Positions 53,893 through 63,941 are shown, counted from the first letter of the stretch. The stretch is DNA of 64,000 nt from Lactonifactor sp. BIOML-A5 (GCF_009677585.1 NZ_WKYV01000002.1:124001-188000); one strand, 5' to 3'. The notes: generated by a model not told the origin, from the sequence alone. A program made the numbers and translations.

Positions 53893-54642
53893 TTACCACC
53901 ATTTAATCTGATCCGTTATGTGGGTACGCAGCTGAATAAATGCAGGATCCGTAAAGTCCCGGGGTCTCGGAAGATCCACTTCTATCTCCTCCTTAATCGT
54001 CGCCGGTTTATTGGTCAGAATCAGCACTTTTTCTGCCAGATACACAGCCTCTTCTATGTTGTGGGTAATAAATACTACTGTGCTTCCCGTTTCTTTCCAG
54101 AGCCGGATCACCTCATCCTCCAGATAATACCGGAGTTTTATATCCATCTGCCCGTAGGGCTCGTCCATAAGCAGCAAGTCCGGATTCATGACAAATGCCC
54201 GGCCTATGATAATGCGCTGCTCTGAACTCACCGACAGCTGGGAAGGGTATGCGTTTCTGAATTTGGTCAGTCCCAGCAGCTCCAGCATATTATCTACCCT
54301 CCGCTTAATTTCTTCCGGGGGCAGTTTCTTTATTTTCAGGCCAAAGGCCAGATTCTCTTCTACCGTCAGCCACTGAAATGCCGACGGCTCCTGAAACACA
54401 AAGGCCAGATTATGTTTTTTCGGATCCGCCGGTTCTCCGTCTATCAGGAGTTCTCCTGCCGTGGGCTCTATCAGCTTTGTCAGCAGATTCAGAAATGTTG
54501 TTTTGCCGCACCCGGTTGGCCCTACGACACAGACAAATTCCCCTTTTCTAATGTTAAAAGAAATATCATTGAGCACCAGGAGATCATCAAATTTTTTTGT
54601 CAGGTTTTTTACTTCCACCTTAACTTCACGGTTATTGCCCAT
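53893..54642 (-). CDS. NitT/TauT-type ABC ATPase with degenerate signature
   Basis: A 249-residue ATPase. Walker A is GPTGCGKTT, the H-loop histidine is in FITHN, but the signature is LSVSSEQR instead of LSGGQ and the D-loop is GQMD. With a partner carrying a normal signature, this one should have a sound Walker A and H-loop but offer a poor signature. The start at 54642 follows AGAGGTG. It lies 26 bp after the other ATPase. Confidence 0.92.
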   Translation of the reverse strand: MGNNREVKVEVKNLTKKFDDLLVLNDISFNIRKGEFVCVVGPTGCGKTTFLNLLTKLIEPTAGELLIDGEPADPKKHNLAFVFQEPSAFQWLTVEENLAFGLKIKKLPPEEIKRRVDNMLELLGLTKFRNAYPSQLSVSSEQRIIIGRAFVMNPDLLLMDEPYGQMDIKLRYYLEDEVIRLWKETGSTVVFITHNIEEAVYLAEKVLILTNKPATIKEEIEVDLPRPRDFTDPAFIQLRTHITDQIKWW

Positions 54643-54668
54643 CTCTAACACCTCTCGTCCTTCCATAG

Positions 54669-55430
54669 TTAAAGAGCCAGATCCGTATTCGCCGCAATCA
54701 CCTGCCTGATATGCAGAAAATTGGGGTCTACATTATTTCTGGGCCGGGGTAAATCTATCTCATATATTTCTTTTACGTGGGCAGGACACTCGCTGAATAA
54801 GACGATGCGGTCTCCCAGATACGCCGCTTCCTCAATATTATTTGTCACAAAGATAATGGTACGCTTTTCCTGTTCCCAGATTCTTATAAGTTCGTCTTCC
54901 ATGGCATACCTGGTCTGGGCGTCCAACGCCCCAAAAGGTTCGTCCATCAGCAGGATCTCCGGGTTATTGGTGTAGGCGCGGGCGATTCCCACCCGCTGCT
55001 TCATACCTCCGGAGAGCTGGCTGGGGTAAGAATTCTCGAATCCCGACAGACCTACCAGATCAATATATTTCTTCGCCCGCTCCCGCCTGGTCTTTTTGTC
55101 CTCCCCGGCCATTTTAGGACCCAGCTCCACATTCTGCATCACTGTCTTCCAGGGCATGAGTCCTGTTTTCTGAAACACCATCCCCACGGCGCCGTGGGAA
55201 CCCCGGACTTCTTTTTCATCCAGATAAAAACTGCCCGACGAGGGAGTCTCCATCCCCGCTATCATATTCAGAAGTACCGTTTTGCCGCAGTGGCCGGGCC
55301 CCAGAAGCACTAGGAATTCCCTGTCCTGAACCTCCAGGGTCACCTCATGTACCGCCTCGAATTCTCCCTCCGGGGTATGGTATATCTTTGTCAGTTTGTC
55401 TAACCTTAACCTTATTTTTTTCTCAGCCAT
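54669..55430 (-). CDS. NitT/TauT-type ABC ATPase with H-loop Asn
   Basis: A 253-residue ATPase with a normal signature ([14 protein letters not shown]) and Walker B ([11 protein letters not shown]), but Walker A is the unusual GPGHCGKTV and the H-loop reads FVTNNIEEA, so His is replaced by Asn. It overlaps the permease end by 19 bp. It is likely the asymmetric partner of the ATPase at 53893-54642. Confidence 0.92.
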   Translation of the reverse strand: MAEKKIRLRLDKLTKIYHTPEGEFEAVHEVTLEVQDREFLVLLGPGHCGKTVLLNMIAGMETPSSGSFYLDEKEVRGSHGAVGMVFQKTGLMPWKTVMQNVELGPKMAGEDKKTRRERAKKYIDLVGLSGFENSYPSQLSGGMKQRVGIARAYTNNPEILLMDEPFGALDAQTRYAMEDELIRIWEQEKRTIIFVTNNIEEAAYLGDRIVLFSECPAHVKEIYEIDLPRPRNNVDPNFLHIRQVIAANTDLAL

Positions 55431-56191
55431 GGACAAATCATCCTTTCCACAAATGAAATAAATACTGCAAGCAGGGCACCTACAATGCCGATAGCGATCA
55501 TCGCCACAAGAACCAGGGCAGTATCACCGCTGTCCATGCCCCTGGTAATCAGAAAGCCTACGCCTGATTTTGCCCCCAGCATCTCCGCTGCCAGTACAAC
55601 CATCCATCCGGTACTAATAGAAGTCTTAATTCCCGCCAGAATGGTGGGCAGCGCCGAGGGCACTGCGATTTCAAACAAAAGCTGCCTGGAATTGGCGTGA
55701 AATACTGTTCCCACATCCAGGTAGAGCTGTTCCACGCGCTCCATTCCTGACTGTGTATTTACAATGACCGGAACGATGGAACCAATTACTACAATTAATA
55801 TTTTGGGTGTCTCGCCAATCCCAAACCATATAGTTATAAGAGGGATCCACGCCAGAGGGGGAATGGGACGCAGCATATTAAAGATGGAGCCAAAAACTGA
55901 CTTGCCGGTCCTGCTCCAGCCGATTAGAATCCCGAATAAAATACCCGCAGACCAGGAAATTAATAAGGCGGTCATAACTCTGCGCAGGCTGGCCAGGATA
56001 TGCCCGAAAAAGCTGAGTCTCATAATGGGCTTGTCAAAGGTATCCGCAAACCTGGACCAGGTCTCTGCCGGTGTGGGGATCAGATCCGGCCGATTCCCGG
56101 AAACGCCCATCCACAGGGCCAAAAGGCATGCAATGGAGACAGCCGGCAGAACAGCATACAGAATTTCTAAAAACAGATTTCTTTGCTTCAT
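55412..56191 (-). CDS. NitT/TauT-type ABC permease (second)
   Basis: A 259-residue permease with about six helices. The EAA-like loop is [20 protein letters not shown], and [21 protein letters not shown] is the conserved family stretch. It overlaps the first permease by 4 bp and forms a likely heterodimer with it. Confidence 0.9.
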   Translation of the reverse strand: MKQRNLFLEILYAVLPAVSIACLLALWMGVSGNRPDLIPTPAETWSRFADTFDKPIMRLSFFGHILASLRRVMTALLISWSAGILFGILIGWSRTGKSVFGSIFNMLRPIPPLAWIPLITIWFGIGETPKILIVVIGSIVPVIVNTQSGMERVEQLYLDVGTVFHANSRQLLFEIAVPSALPTILAGIKTSISTGWMVVLAAEMLGAKSGVGFLITRGMDSGDTALVLVAMIAIGIVGALLAVFISFVERMICPWLRKK

Positions 56192-56997
56192 CGTGTTCTA
56201 CCTCCCCATTTCACAATTTTCTTCTCCGCGAGTTCCAGCAGCGCTGTCATAATTGCCCCGATGATGCCAATCACAAGCATGCCCAGAACGATAATGTCCG
56301 GTCTGGCAAAGGCGCGCCCCATAAGGATCATGTAACCCAGTCCCGCACTGGAGGCAAGCATCTCGGCCGCCACCAGTGTAGACCATGAATTCCCCAGGGC
56401 TACCCGGATCCCGGCAAAGGTAATGGGAAGTGAGGAAGGAATTCCTACCTTTATAAAAATAGTAAAGTTGGAGGCTCCAAATGTTTTCGCCACATTGATG
56501 AGCACAGGACTGGTCTGCTTAATTCCCGTATAGGAATTAATCACACAGGGAATAAATGCTGAGAAAAATATAATAAACGCCTGTGCCTTCAGTCCGATCC
56601 CCAGCCACAGGATCGTTAAGGGGATCCAGGATATAGGGGGAATGGGACGTATGATTTCAAACAGAGGGGTGACAAAGCGATCCACCCACCTATACCACCC
56701 CATGAGCCAGCCCAGGGGAATACCCAGAATCAATGCGGTAAAAAGCCCCAAAAGAGACACCCGCAGACTGGAAAACACATTGACCTGCAGCGTATTGCCG
56801 TCCGGCGCTGTCTCCGCAATTTTTACAAAAAACAGCTTTATAATGTCTGTGGGCGCCGCCAGATACTTTGAATTGATAATGCCGCTTACTACCAGCAGCT
56901 GCCAGATGACAAAAAAACCGGCAATTCCCAGCACTGACAGCAAAGCGTACTTTGTACTGCCCACCGCGAATTTATTTTTCTTTGTTTTTTTATTCAT
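56188..56997 (-). CDS. NitT/TauT-type ABC permease (first)
   Basis: A 269-residue permease. Conserved stretches are IRPIPPISWIPLTILWLGIG and TFGASNFTIFIKVGIPSSLP. The start at 56997 follows AGAGGAA at good spacing; an ATG two codons earlier is too close to it. It follows the binding-protein gene by 24 bp. Confidence 0.9.
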   Translation of the reverse strand: MNKKTKKNKFAVGSTKYALLSVLGIAGFFVIWQLLVVSGIINSKYLAAPTDIIKLFFVKIAETAPDGNTLQVNVFSSLRVSLLGLFTALILGIPLGWLMGWYRWVDRFVTPLFEIIRPIPPISWIPLTILWLGIGLKAQAFIIFFSAFIPCVINSYTGIKQTSPVLINVAKTFGASNFTIFIKVGIPSSLPITFAGIRVALGNSWSTLVAAEMLASSAGLGYMILMGRAFARPDIIVLGMLVIGIIGAIMTALLELAEKKIVKWGGRTR

Positions 56998-57021
56998 TCT
57001 CATTTCCTCTATGATTATGGG

Positions 57022-58197
57022 TTAATAATTCCATCTTCCGGCCTCTGTCATTTCCTTGTGAACCTCTTGGGCAATGCTTGGATCAAACATATTGTTATCC
57101 AGCACGAATTCCCGGTCTTTCTCTGTATACTTTCCGGTGTCAATAAAAAAGTCCAGGGTAACCAGCAAATCGGACTCCGCTTTGGTAACTGCCCGCTTTG
57201 TGTAAGGCGCATACTCTACGGTAGTGTCCAGCTGCTCCATTACATCCTCCAGCGTCGGGCTGTTTCTTCTTTCGCAGATATATTTTGAGGTTTCCTCGTC
57301 ACATGCTATCCCTTCAATCTCACAGGTTTCCAGATAGTACGCTTCTGCCTCTTCCATATTGTCAGCAATCCACTCGCTGGCTCTGTAATACACTTCATAA
57401 AACTTTTTAACAGCATCCCTTTTATTTTCCAGAGCATCTGCCGTTGCGCAGATACCGCATTCGATTAAATCACCTGTAATATCCAGACCGCTGACCTTTT
57501 TATATCCTGCCTTTTCTGCTTCCAGGGCCACAGAAAGGGACAGGCACACACCATCCCCCTCACCTGCCTTAAAGGCGGTGAAACCTGTGCTGTTATCCAT
57601 ATTTACCATTGTGATATCCTTATCTGTCAGACCCAGAAGGGACAGGGTGGAATTCAGCACAATATTTGTGGTGGTGCCCACAGGCAGAAGCCATTCCGTT
57701 CCCGCCCATTCTTCTGCAGTGCCGTATAACTCCTCTGCCCCCTCTACCTTCCCTTTTCCGGCTTGATAGATAGGAGAGTCTTCCCGGGTATACAGATTCA
57801 GAACCGCGTCATATTCACAGTTGCCGATGCAGTAAACATCATATCCCAGCATGCCCACCAAAACTCCGGGGCTGCCTGTGGTAGCGATATCCCAGCTCTC
57901 GTTGGCCTCCATCATAGCAGGGCCGCTGGTAAAAGAGGAATACTCCAGGTCAATATTCAGTTCATCAAACCAGCCCTTTTCATCTGCAATATAAATTGGG
58001 AGAGAGTGCATAACCCCGGAGAAGTATGCAATATCCAGCGTCTGCCTTTCCTCCAGGGGCTGTATATCCCAGGTTGTTTTGGAGTCCTTCCCTGCCGTTG
58101 TTTTCGTCTCCTCCTTGGAGGAAGACCCCTCACCGCATCCTGCCATACCTCCCATCGCCAATGACATTACCAATGTAAACGCCAGCACCTTTTTCAT
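57022..58197 (-). CDS. NMT1/TauA-type substrate-binding lipoprotein
   Basis: A 391-residue lipoprotein (signal MKKVLAFTLVMSLAMG, lipobox GMAGC). The domain has IAYFSGVMHSLPIYIADEKG and IATTGSPGVLVGM, as in NitT/TauT binding proteins for nitrate, sulfonates, aromatics or thiamine precursors. The acid/amide-rich body suits a charged small ligand, which cannot be named. Its genes follow TauE/SafE. Confidence 0.9.
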   Translation of the reverse strand: MKKVLAFTLVMSLAMGGMAGCGEGSSSKEETKTTAGKDSKTTWDIQPLEERQTLDIAYFSGVMHSLPIYIADEKGWFDELNIDLEYSSFTSGPAMMEANESWDIATTGSPGVLVGMLGYDVYCIGNCEYDAVLNLYTREDSPIYQAGKGKVEGAEELYGTAEEWAGTEWLLPVGTTTNIVLNSTLSLLGLTDKDITMVNMDNSTGFTAFKAGEGDGVCLSLSVALEAEKAGYKKVSGLDITGDLIECGICATADALENKRDAVKKFYEVYYRASEWIADNMEEAEAYYLETCEIEGIACDEETSKYICERRNSPTLEDVMEQLDTTVEYAPYTKRAVTKAESDLLVTLDFFIDTGKYTEKDREFVLDNNMFDPSIAQEVHKEMTEAGRWNY

Positions 58198-58235
58198 AGT
58201 TTTTTCTCCTTTCTATGTTTGCTTTTTTCAGTAGT

Positions 58236-59030
58236 TTACATATATTGCACAAAATTATAGACACAAATTAGTATAATTATCAGCATGACTGCAATAAAAA
58301 GCTTATTCACTATATGTGAATTAATTCTGCTGTTCAGCCTTCTCCCCGCTGCTCCCCCTAAAATTCCAAATATTACCATCCCCAGCAGAAGCGCCGGACG
58401 GACAGCCGGCAGATTCCCTTTCACTGCTGTGAAGATCACGCTGCTGGCCTGGGATATGAGTATAATATATAAGGAATTCTGAACAGCCACTTTCGTTTCC
58501 ATGGAGAAGCAAAAGTAAAGAAGGACCAAATTGATGGGGCCCCCTCCTATCCCTAAAAAGGAGGACATAATCCCAAGTATAATTCCTATACATGCACAGA
58601 TACTCTTGCCGGTGATCTGCTTTGTGTGAATCTTATGTTTCTGCAGTGTATAACACAGTGTCCCTATGGTAAGGACAAACAGGGCCGCGGACTGAACAGC
58701 GCCGATCCGACCCGAATCAGAAAACCAGCGGTTCAGTACTTCGAAGAGGCATTTTCCCAGACAGCCTCCTGCGGCTGCCCCTATCCCCAGAAACGTGCTG
58801 ACTTTATAGTCAATACGGGAGTCTCCCTTCACATGGACGCTCACTACGGAATAGCATGTCATGGACAGTACGGTACACCCTGATAAAAAGCTGACCGTGC
58901 CCGCGTCCATGAGCTGAAAAGAATCCAGCACGGGTTTTATAATTACTCCGCCTCCGATGCCGCAGACAGATCCAAGGACGGAAGCCAGAAAACTGATTAG
59001 ATAAATTATGAGCAGCGATGAATCATACAT
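58236..59030 (-). CDS. TauE/SafE-family membrane permease
   Basis: A 264-residue protein with about eight helices and two internal repeats, marked GSVCGIGGGVIIKPVLD and MSSFLGIGGGPINLVLLY. The family moves sulfite, sulfonates or other organic anions, usually outward. The start overlaps the LarA-like gene end by 8 bp. Next to a NitT/TauT importer it hints at sulfonate metabolism, but the family is broad. Confidence 0.85.
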   Translation of the reverse strand: MYDSSLLIIYLISFLASVLGSVCGIGGGVIIKPVLDSFQLMDAGTVSFLSGCTVLSMTCYSVVSVHVKGDSRIDYKVSTFLGIGAAAGGCLGKCLFEVLNRWFSDSGRIGAVQSAALFVLTIGTLCYTLQKHKIHTKQITGKSICACIGIILGIMSSFLGIGGGPINLVLLYFCFSMETKVAVQNSLYIILISQASSVIFTAVKGNLPAVRPALLLGMVIFGILGGAAGRRLNSRINSHIVNKLFIAVMLIIILICVYNFVQYM

Positions 59031-60477
59031 TTTGCAGATCATCATCTTTCATACACAGATGGACAGCTCCCAGCTTAAACGTCTTGGGAAGTGCCAGTAT
59101 CTTCGGATCTTCCCCCACATACTTCTTTTTCGCATCTGCCAGAGCTTCCTCAAAGGTTGCTCTTGTCTTAAGTCCCATGCCTCTGGCAATTCCCGGTTCC
59201 TGGGCTCCTACAATATAGATTGCCGAGGTATTTTCCTCTGCGATATGCCCGCAGCTCATCATGCTGAATCCATGGAAGGGATGGAACGCATTGGCAAAAC
59301 GGTACTTCCGGATATACTCTTCCTTTGTGGCAAAGTACTCTCCATAGCGGTTCATGTCCGGCAGAATATTCATATAGTCATGCTGAAACATCTCATATAA
59401 TTCCCTTAGATACGGCCACCTTTCATCGTGGAAGTAGCCGTTGCAGACAGAGGAACAGATAATTACACACCGGTCGCTCATAATACGTTTATGCCGGATT
59501 ACCTGGGCAGACAATGCCTGCATCATCTGAATGGGATTGGTGCCCATACCGTTTCCGTAGTGGAAGTCCTGGGGCATACCGAAGACCAGAACATCATATT
59601 TCTGCTCGGCAAAGGGTACATAGGTTCTGATATTTGCCGTCTTCCAGCTTTGCCTCTGCATCTCGGCAGCGTAGCCGGAATTAATCTCTATCTGCCTGGA
59701 ATAGGTGTCCAATACCGCGTCACAGCAGAAAAATGGATGTCCCATCTTTTCCTCCATATGCCTGCCAATCTCGTCAAATTTCGTCCGCATCAGGGAATGT
59801 CCGGAGACCGGCGTAAAGTCCGGGCGGTGCATTACCTGGGGTACATGGTGGGACGCAATACTTTTCCAGTGGGTAATGCCTGTGGAGCAGTGCTTATACC
59901 CCCCTGAATATCCCCCGTAGGGATTTCCCTGGGTATGACCGATAAGGATAGGGATATCACACTCGTATACATACCGGTTCATAATAACCGGATCCCCCCG
60001 ACTGGTAGTCCCCAGATCCACCAGGTGTTCATAGTCCTCCGAATCGTGACTGGTAATCTGATTGGTATGATAGAATTCATCAAACAGCTCTTTCCCAAGG
60101 ATCTGTTTCATCTCCGGCACCGTAGTTCTGGGGTGCAGTCCGTTGGAAAACAGAAGAAGAATGTCTTTCTTTTCAACCCCTGCAGCATATAGCTCTTCCA
60201 GCATTACCTTAATGGCAACTTTTCTGTGGGAAGCGGCCTGGCAGCCGCCTTTCACAATATCGGGTATTACAAAAACCACCTTGCTCCCTTTATGGGCCAG
60301 CTTCCCAAGAGGCTCCATTCCAATGGGGCTGCGCACAGACTCCCTTGTGCGTTCATAAATTTCTGCTTCCGGAATGTGGGGGGGATCAGGAACGGTCTCC
60401 CCTGGAATAAATACATCTGCTGTATCCGGCAGGTCGGCTGTCATCGTGCCATGCCCATACTCAAACTCAACGTTCAT
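59023..60477 (-). CDS. LarA-family (nickel-pincer) racemase/epimerase-like protein with His-to-Asn change
   Basis: A 484-residue LarA-like (DUF2088) enzyme. In LarA, two catalytic histidines flank a lysine that carries the nickel-pincer cofactor. Here His115 in NGLHPRT, Lys195 in GGYKHC and His211 fit H108, K184 and H200, but the residue 10 before the lysine (H174 in LarA) is Asn185 in GNPYGG. The usual substrates are 2-hydroxyacids. It overlaps the TIM-like gene by 4 bp. No larB, larC or larE cofactor genes are in the window. Confidence 0.87.
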   Translation of the reverse strand: MNVEFEYGHGTMTADLPDTADVFIPGETVPDPPHIPEAEIYERTRESVRSPIGMEPLGKLAHKGSKVVFVIPDIVKGGCQAASHRKVAIKVMLEELYAAGVEKKDILLLFSNGLHPRTTVPEMKQILGKELFDEFYHTNQITSHDSEDYEHLVDLGTTSRGDPVIMNRYVYECDIPILIGHTQGNPYGGYSGGYKHCSTGITHWKSIASHHVPQVMHRPDFTPVSGHSLMRTKFDEIGRHMEEKMGHPFFCCDAVLDTYSRQIEINSGYAAEMQRQSWKTANIRTYVPFAEQKYDVLVFGMPQDFHYGNGMGTNPIQMMQALSAQVIRHKRIMSDRCVIICSSVCNGYFHDERWPYLRELYEMFQHDYMNILPDMNRYGEYFATKEEYIRKYRFANAFHPFHGFSMMSCGHIAEENTSAIYIVGAQEPGIARGMGLKTRATFEEALADAKKKYVGEDPKILALPKTFKLGAVHLCMKDDDLQNV

Positions 60478-61328
60478 TCGCCCTCTCCTCCCTGTTCTCC
60501 TAAATATAAGTGTACAATTTCCAGGTATTCCTCCGGATAGAACCCAATATTTTCTGAAAAATGGGTCAGGGCAATCAATCCCCCGTCAATCTCCTCAATA
60601 GATGCCAGCATCTTTGCGTTGTCTGCCTTTAGGCCTCCGCCGTATACCACATCCATGCCGCCCGTTTTTTCTTTGATGAATCGTGCAATCTCCGTTATGT
60701 ATTCTTTACCGGCCGGAGTCTTCCCGGGACCGATAGACCATATGGGTTCATATCCGATGACAACTCCCTCTTTGTCCACGCCCTTCAACCCTGTCTCCAG
60801 CTGTTCTCCCAGCACCTCTTTCCACCGTTCCTGCTCCTTTGCCGATTCACCGATGCAGTACAAAACCTTTAAGCCCGCTGCCTGGGCACACAAAATTTCT
60901 TCGTTCAGCAGACCGTTTACCGCTATGGGATCCCATATCCCGGCCTTTTTCAGCACCCCCTTTTTGTCATTTCGTTCCTCACAGTGTCCGATTAAAGTGG
61001 CGCCGCATCCCATAGCCTTCACTACTGATGCAGTACGGTTAGTAGTAAATGCACCAAAATTCCCTCCTACGGCGGCATCCTCTCTGTAGACGCCCTGGCT
61101 TCCTATCATTACCGGGCTGTCCTTTTCCAGAGCCTCCACTGCATTCATAAGATGTGCCTCCGGAAAGAAATGGATAAACTCTACCTCCTCCTTTCTGTAC
61201 TTTTTAAGTCCTTCCTGGGTGTTTTTTATAATATAAGAAGCCCATTCCGGCAGCTCTGCAAGACTGTTAACACCCCCGTATTCCTTAGTAATGTCGAATC
61301 TTTTCAGGTTCAAAAAAATATGCTTCAT
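60474..61328 (-). CDS. Triosephosphate isomerase-family protein
   Basis: A 284-residue TIM-barrel. Catalytic residues are conserved: Asn7 and Lys9 (LNLKRF), His115 (IGHCEERN) and Glu194 (GYEPIWSIGPGKTP). It is 30-35 residues longer than glycolytic TIM. The position in a catabolic operon suggests a paralogue that isomerises a different phosphate, as seen for erythrulose-phosphate isomerases, although a true TIM is possible. Confidence 0.9.
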   Translation of the reverse strand: MKHIFLNLKRFDITKEYGGVNSLAELPEWASYIIKNTQEGLKKYRKEEVEFIHFFPEAHLMNAVEALEKDSPVMIGSQGVYREDAAVGGNFGAFTTNRTASVVKAMGCGATLIGHCEERNDKKGVLKKAGIWDPIAVNGLLNEEILCAQAAGLKVLYCIGESAKEQERWKEVLGEQLETGLKGVDKEGVVIGYEPIWSIGPGKTPAGKEYITEIARFIKEKTGGMDVVYGGGLKADNAKMLASIEEIDGGLIALTHFSENIGFYPEEYLEIVHLYLGEQGGEGE

Positions 61329-61331
61329 GCT

Positions 61332-62735
61332 CTACCCCCTTGTCTTTTTGTTGCCCGTATGTATGGCGCGGTTCTGCGCCGCCAAAGCTGCCTCCCGCAC
61401 ACATTCACTCAGCGTTGGATGGGCATGAATGGTGTCAATAAGCTCATCTGCAGTAGCTTCCAGTTTTATGGCCAGGGCTGCCTCGGCGATCAGCTCCGTT
61501 GCCTGCGCCCCGTAGATATGTACTCCCAGCAGCTCCCCGTATGGCTCCCCCGTCAGTACTTTTACCATCCCGGTGTCCTGCCGGTAAATTAAAGCTCTGC
61601 CGTTGGCTGCCATGGGAAATACTCCGGCCCGGTAAGATATGTCTTTTTCCCGCAGCTGCTCCTCCGTAAATCCCACACCCGCCAGTTCAGGAAAGGAGTA
61701 CACTCCCCCCGGACATATACTTCCGTCAAAGCTGCGGGACCCTCCCATACAGTTTTCAGCCGCGATCATGCCCTGTTCTGACGCCGCGTGGGCAAGCATC
61801 AGCTGTCCGTTGCAGTCTCCCACGGCATAGATATGCTTTGCGCTGGTTCTCATAAAGGAGTCTGTCAGGATCCTTCTTTCAACCCTGACACCTGCTTTCT
61901 CCAGATTCAGCCCTTCCAGGCTGGCCTTTCTTCCTATGCACAAGAGTATCTTTTCCGCTTCCAGGGTTATCTGTGTATTCTCCTGTTCCACACAGCAGGC
62001 GGCCATGTCACCTTTTTTCTCAAACTTGCAGACTTTTGCTCCAGTCATAATGCGCATGCCCCTGTGTTCCATGTCTGCCTTCAGCTTTTCCGACAATGTC
62101 CTGTCCATGTTAGGCAAAATATTCCCTGCCATTTCCACAATTGTAATTTTGGTGCCGAACTCGTGATATGCGGTTGCCAGTTCAACACCGATCACACCGC
62201 CCCCTACTATGAGCATACTGTCGGGTACCTTTTCCAGAGAGAGGGCCGCCGTACTGTCAATGCAGATGTCTCCCCCGGCTCCCGGAATGGGCGGCACCAG
62301 AGGCTCAGCACCTGTTGCAAGAATAAAGAAATCACTGGAAACCCTTTGTTTTTGGCCGTCTGCCATGTTGACGCACACCGTATGGGGATCCAGAAAGCCC
62401 GCCGAACCGTACAATACTCTTATTCTGTTGGATCGCATTAACCCCTCAACCCCCGAGACCAGTCTGTCAATTACACTTTTTCTCCGTTCCTGAACCATTT
62501 CCCAGTCCAGATGCGGCGAGGCCACAACGCCGATTCCGGCGGACGCTCCCGCCTCGTGGTATACATGGGCGCTGTCCAGCAGCGCTTTGGTGGGGATACA
62601 GCCTATATTAAGGCAGGTGCCCCCCATCCGTTTCTTTTCAATCAGGGTTACTTCCGCCCCCAGCTGCGCTGCCCGGATGGCAGCCACATAGCCTCCCGGA
62701 CCTCCTCCTATCACTGTTACTGTTTTCTTATCCAT
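61332..62735 (-). CDS. lpdA: Dihydrolipoyl dehydrogenase (E3)
   Basis: A 467-residue flavoprotein. FAD motif VIGGGPGGYVAAIRAAQLG, redox cysteines 41 and 46 (GGTCLNIGC), NAD motif GGGVIGVELA and C-terminal catalytic His in HAHPTLSE. It reoxidises lipoyl-E2 with NAD. It follows the E2 gene by 14 bp and precedes the TIM-like gene by 3 bp. Confidence 0.95.
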   Translation of the reverse strand: MDKKTVTVIGGGPGGYVAAIRAAQLGAEVTLIEKKRMGGTCLNIGCIPTKALLDSAHVYHEAGASAGIGVVASPHLDWEMVQERRKSVIDRLVSGVEGLMRSNRIRVLYGSAGFLDPHTVCVNMADGQKQRVSSDFFILATGAEPLVPPIPGAGGDICIDSTAALSLEKVPDSMLIVGGGVIGVELATAYHEFGTKITIVEMAGNILPNMDRTLSEKLKADMEHRGMRIMTGAKVCKFEKKGDMAACCVEQENTQITLEAEKILLCIGRKASLEGLNLEKAGVRVERRILTDSFMRTSAKHIYAVGDCNGQLMLAHAASEQGMIAAENCMGGSRSFDGSICPGGVYSFPELAGVGFTEEQLREKDISYRAGVFPMAANGRALIYRQDTGMVKVLTGEPYGELLGVHIYGAQATELIAEAALAIKLEATADELIDTIHAHPTLSECVREAALAAQNRAIHTGNKKTRG

Positions 62736-62749
62736 CTCTTCTCCCTCCG

Positions 62750-63928
62750 CTAGGCCAGCATCATCACCGGATCGTCCAGCAAATCCTTGATCGCCTTCAG
62801 CAATTTTGCCGCAGCTGCGCCGTCAAATACCGTGTGATCAAATGACAGGGAAATCTGCATACAGGTTCTGACACATATTTCATGTTCCACCACTGCCGCT
62901 GTCTCTTTCATACAGCCCACCCCGAGAATCAGGCATTCCGGGGAATTAATAATGGGGTCAAAGGACTCAATTCCAAACATCCCCACGTTGGAAACGGAAA
63001 AGGTTCCCCCGCTCATATCCTCCCCGGATAACCGTCCGTTTCTGGCCTTCTCTGTCAAGGTCCCGAATTCACCTGCCAGTTCAAAGATTCCTTTTTTATC
63101 CGCGTTTTTAAGCACCGGGACAAGGAGTCCGTCAGGGGTATCCACAGCAACACCGATATTAATATCCTTCTTTATGCAGAATCCTCCCTCCTGCGTAATA
63201 CAATTCATGTGGGGATATGCCCCCAAAGCAGCTGCACATGCCTTGACGATAATTTCGTTGTACGACACTCTGGTCTGCTTTTTTAACTTTTCCCGAAAGG
63301 CAATTAAGTTTTCACAGTCAACGGTGGTTACCAGGGTCACCCGCGGTTTGTGATTTGCGCTTTCCAGCATATGTCTCGCAATTGCTTTTCTCCTGGGAGT
63401 AAAAGGCACAAAGACAGATGCGTCCCGGGAAACAGGCGCCTCATACCTGAGAACATCCGCTTTCACAATTCTTTTTCCTTCCTCTTTCGGAGAAAGCTCC
63501 TCTATGGGAATCCCTAAATCTTCCGCCATCTTCTTTGCCAGAGGCGAGATACGCACCTTCCCTCTTTTTCTCTCCTGTCCGGCAGCCTTTCCTCCCGGCT
63601 TCCTCTCAGGGACGTCCGCCGTATCAGGTTCCGGCTTAGGATCTGCACTTGCTTTGTTCTGATCTGCCCTCTCCTGCGTATACTCCTCTCCCTCCTCCAG
63701 CAGGATCGCAATTTTCTCCTGACAGGGGACGGTATCTCCCGGCTGCGCCAGGAGCTTGTACACGATTCCTGCATCCGTGGCAAAGATATCCTGAACAGCC
63801 TTGTCTGTCTCTGCCCGCAGCACAATCTGTTCCTTTTCGACCTTATCCCCGGGTTTTATGAGCCATTCGTCGATCACTCCCTCTTCCATATTCATTCCAA
63901 TTTTAGGCAAAACTAAGTATTTCGGCAT
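62750..63928 (-). CDS. 2-oxoacid dehydrogenase E2 (lipoyl acyltransferase)
   Basis: A 392-residue E2. One lipoyl domain with lipoyl-Lys43 (ETDKAV), a charged Pro/Lys linker, an E3-binding domain (SPLAKKMAEDLGIPIEEL) and the acyltransferase core with catalytic His365 and Asp369 (SFDHTVFDG). GAGGAGGGAGACTCT fixes the start at 63928. It follows a partial E1-beta gene by 13 bp. Single-lipoyl E2 fits pyruvate/acetoin-type complexes; the acyl group is unknown. Confidence 0.94.
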   Translation of the reverse strand: MPKYLVLPKIGMNMEEGVIDEWLIKPGDKVEKEQIVLRAETDKAVQDIFATDAGIVYKLLAQPGDTVPCQEKIAILLEEGEEYTQERADQNKASADPKPEPDTADVPERKPGGKAAGQERKRGKVRISPLAKKMAEDLGIPIEELSPKEEGKRIVKADVLRYEAPVSRDASVFVPFTPRRKAIARHMLESANHKPRVTLVTTVDCENLIAFREKLKKQTRVSYNEIIVKACAAALGAYPHMNCITQEGGFCIKKDINIGVAVDTPDGLLVPVLKNADKKGIFELAGEFGTLTEKARNGRLSGEDMSGGTFSVSNVGMFGIESFDPIINSPECLILGVGCMKETAAVVEHEICVRTCMQISLSFDHTVFDGAAAAKLLKAIKDLLDDPVMMLA

Positions 63929-63941
63929 AGAGTCTCCCTCC

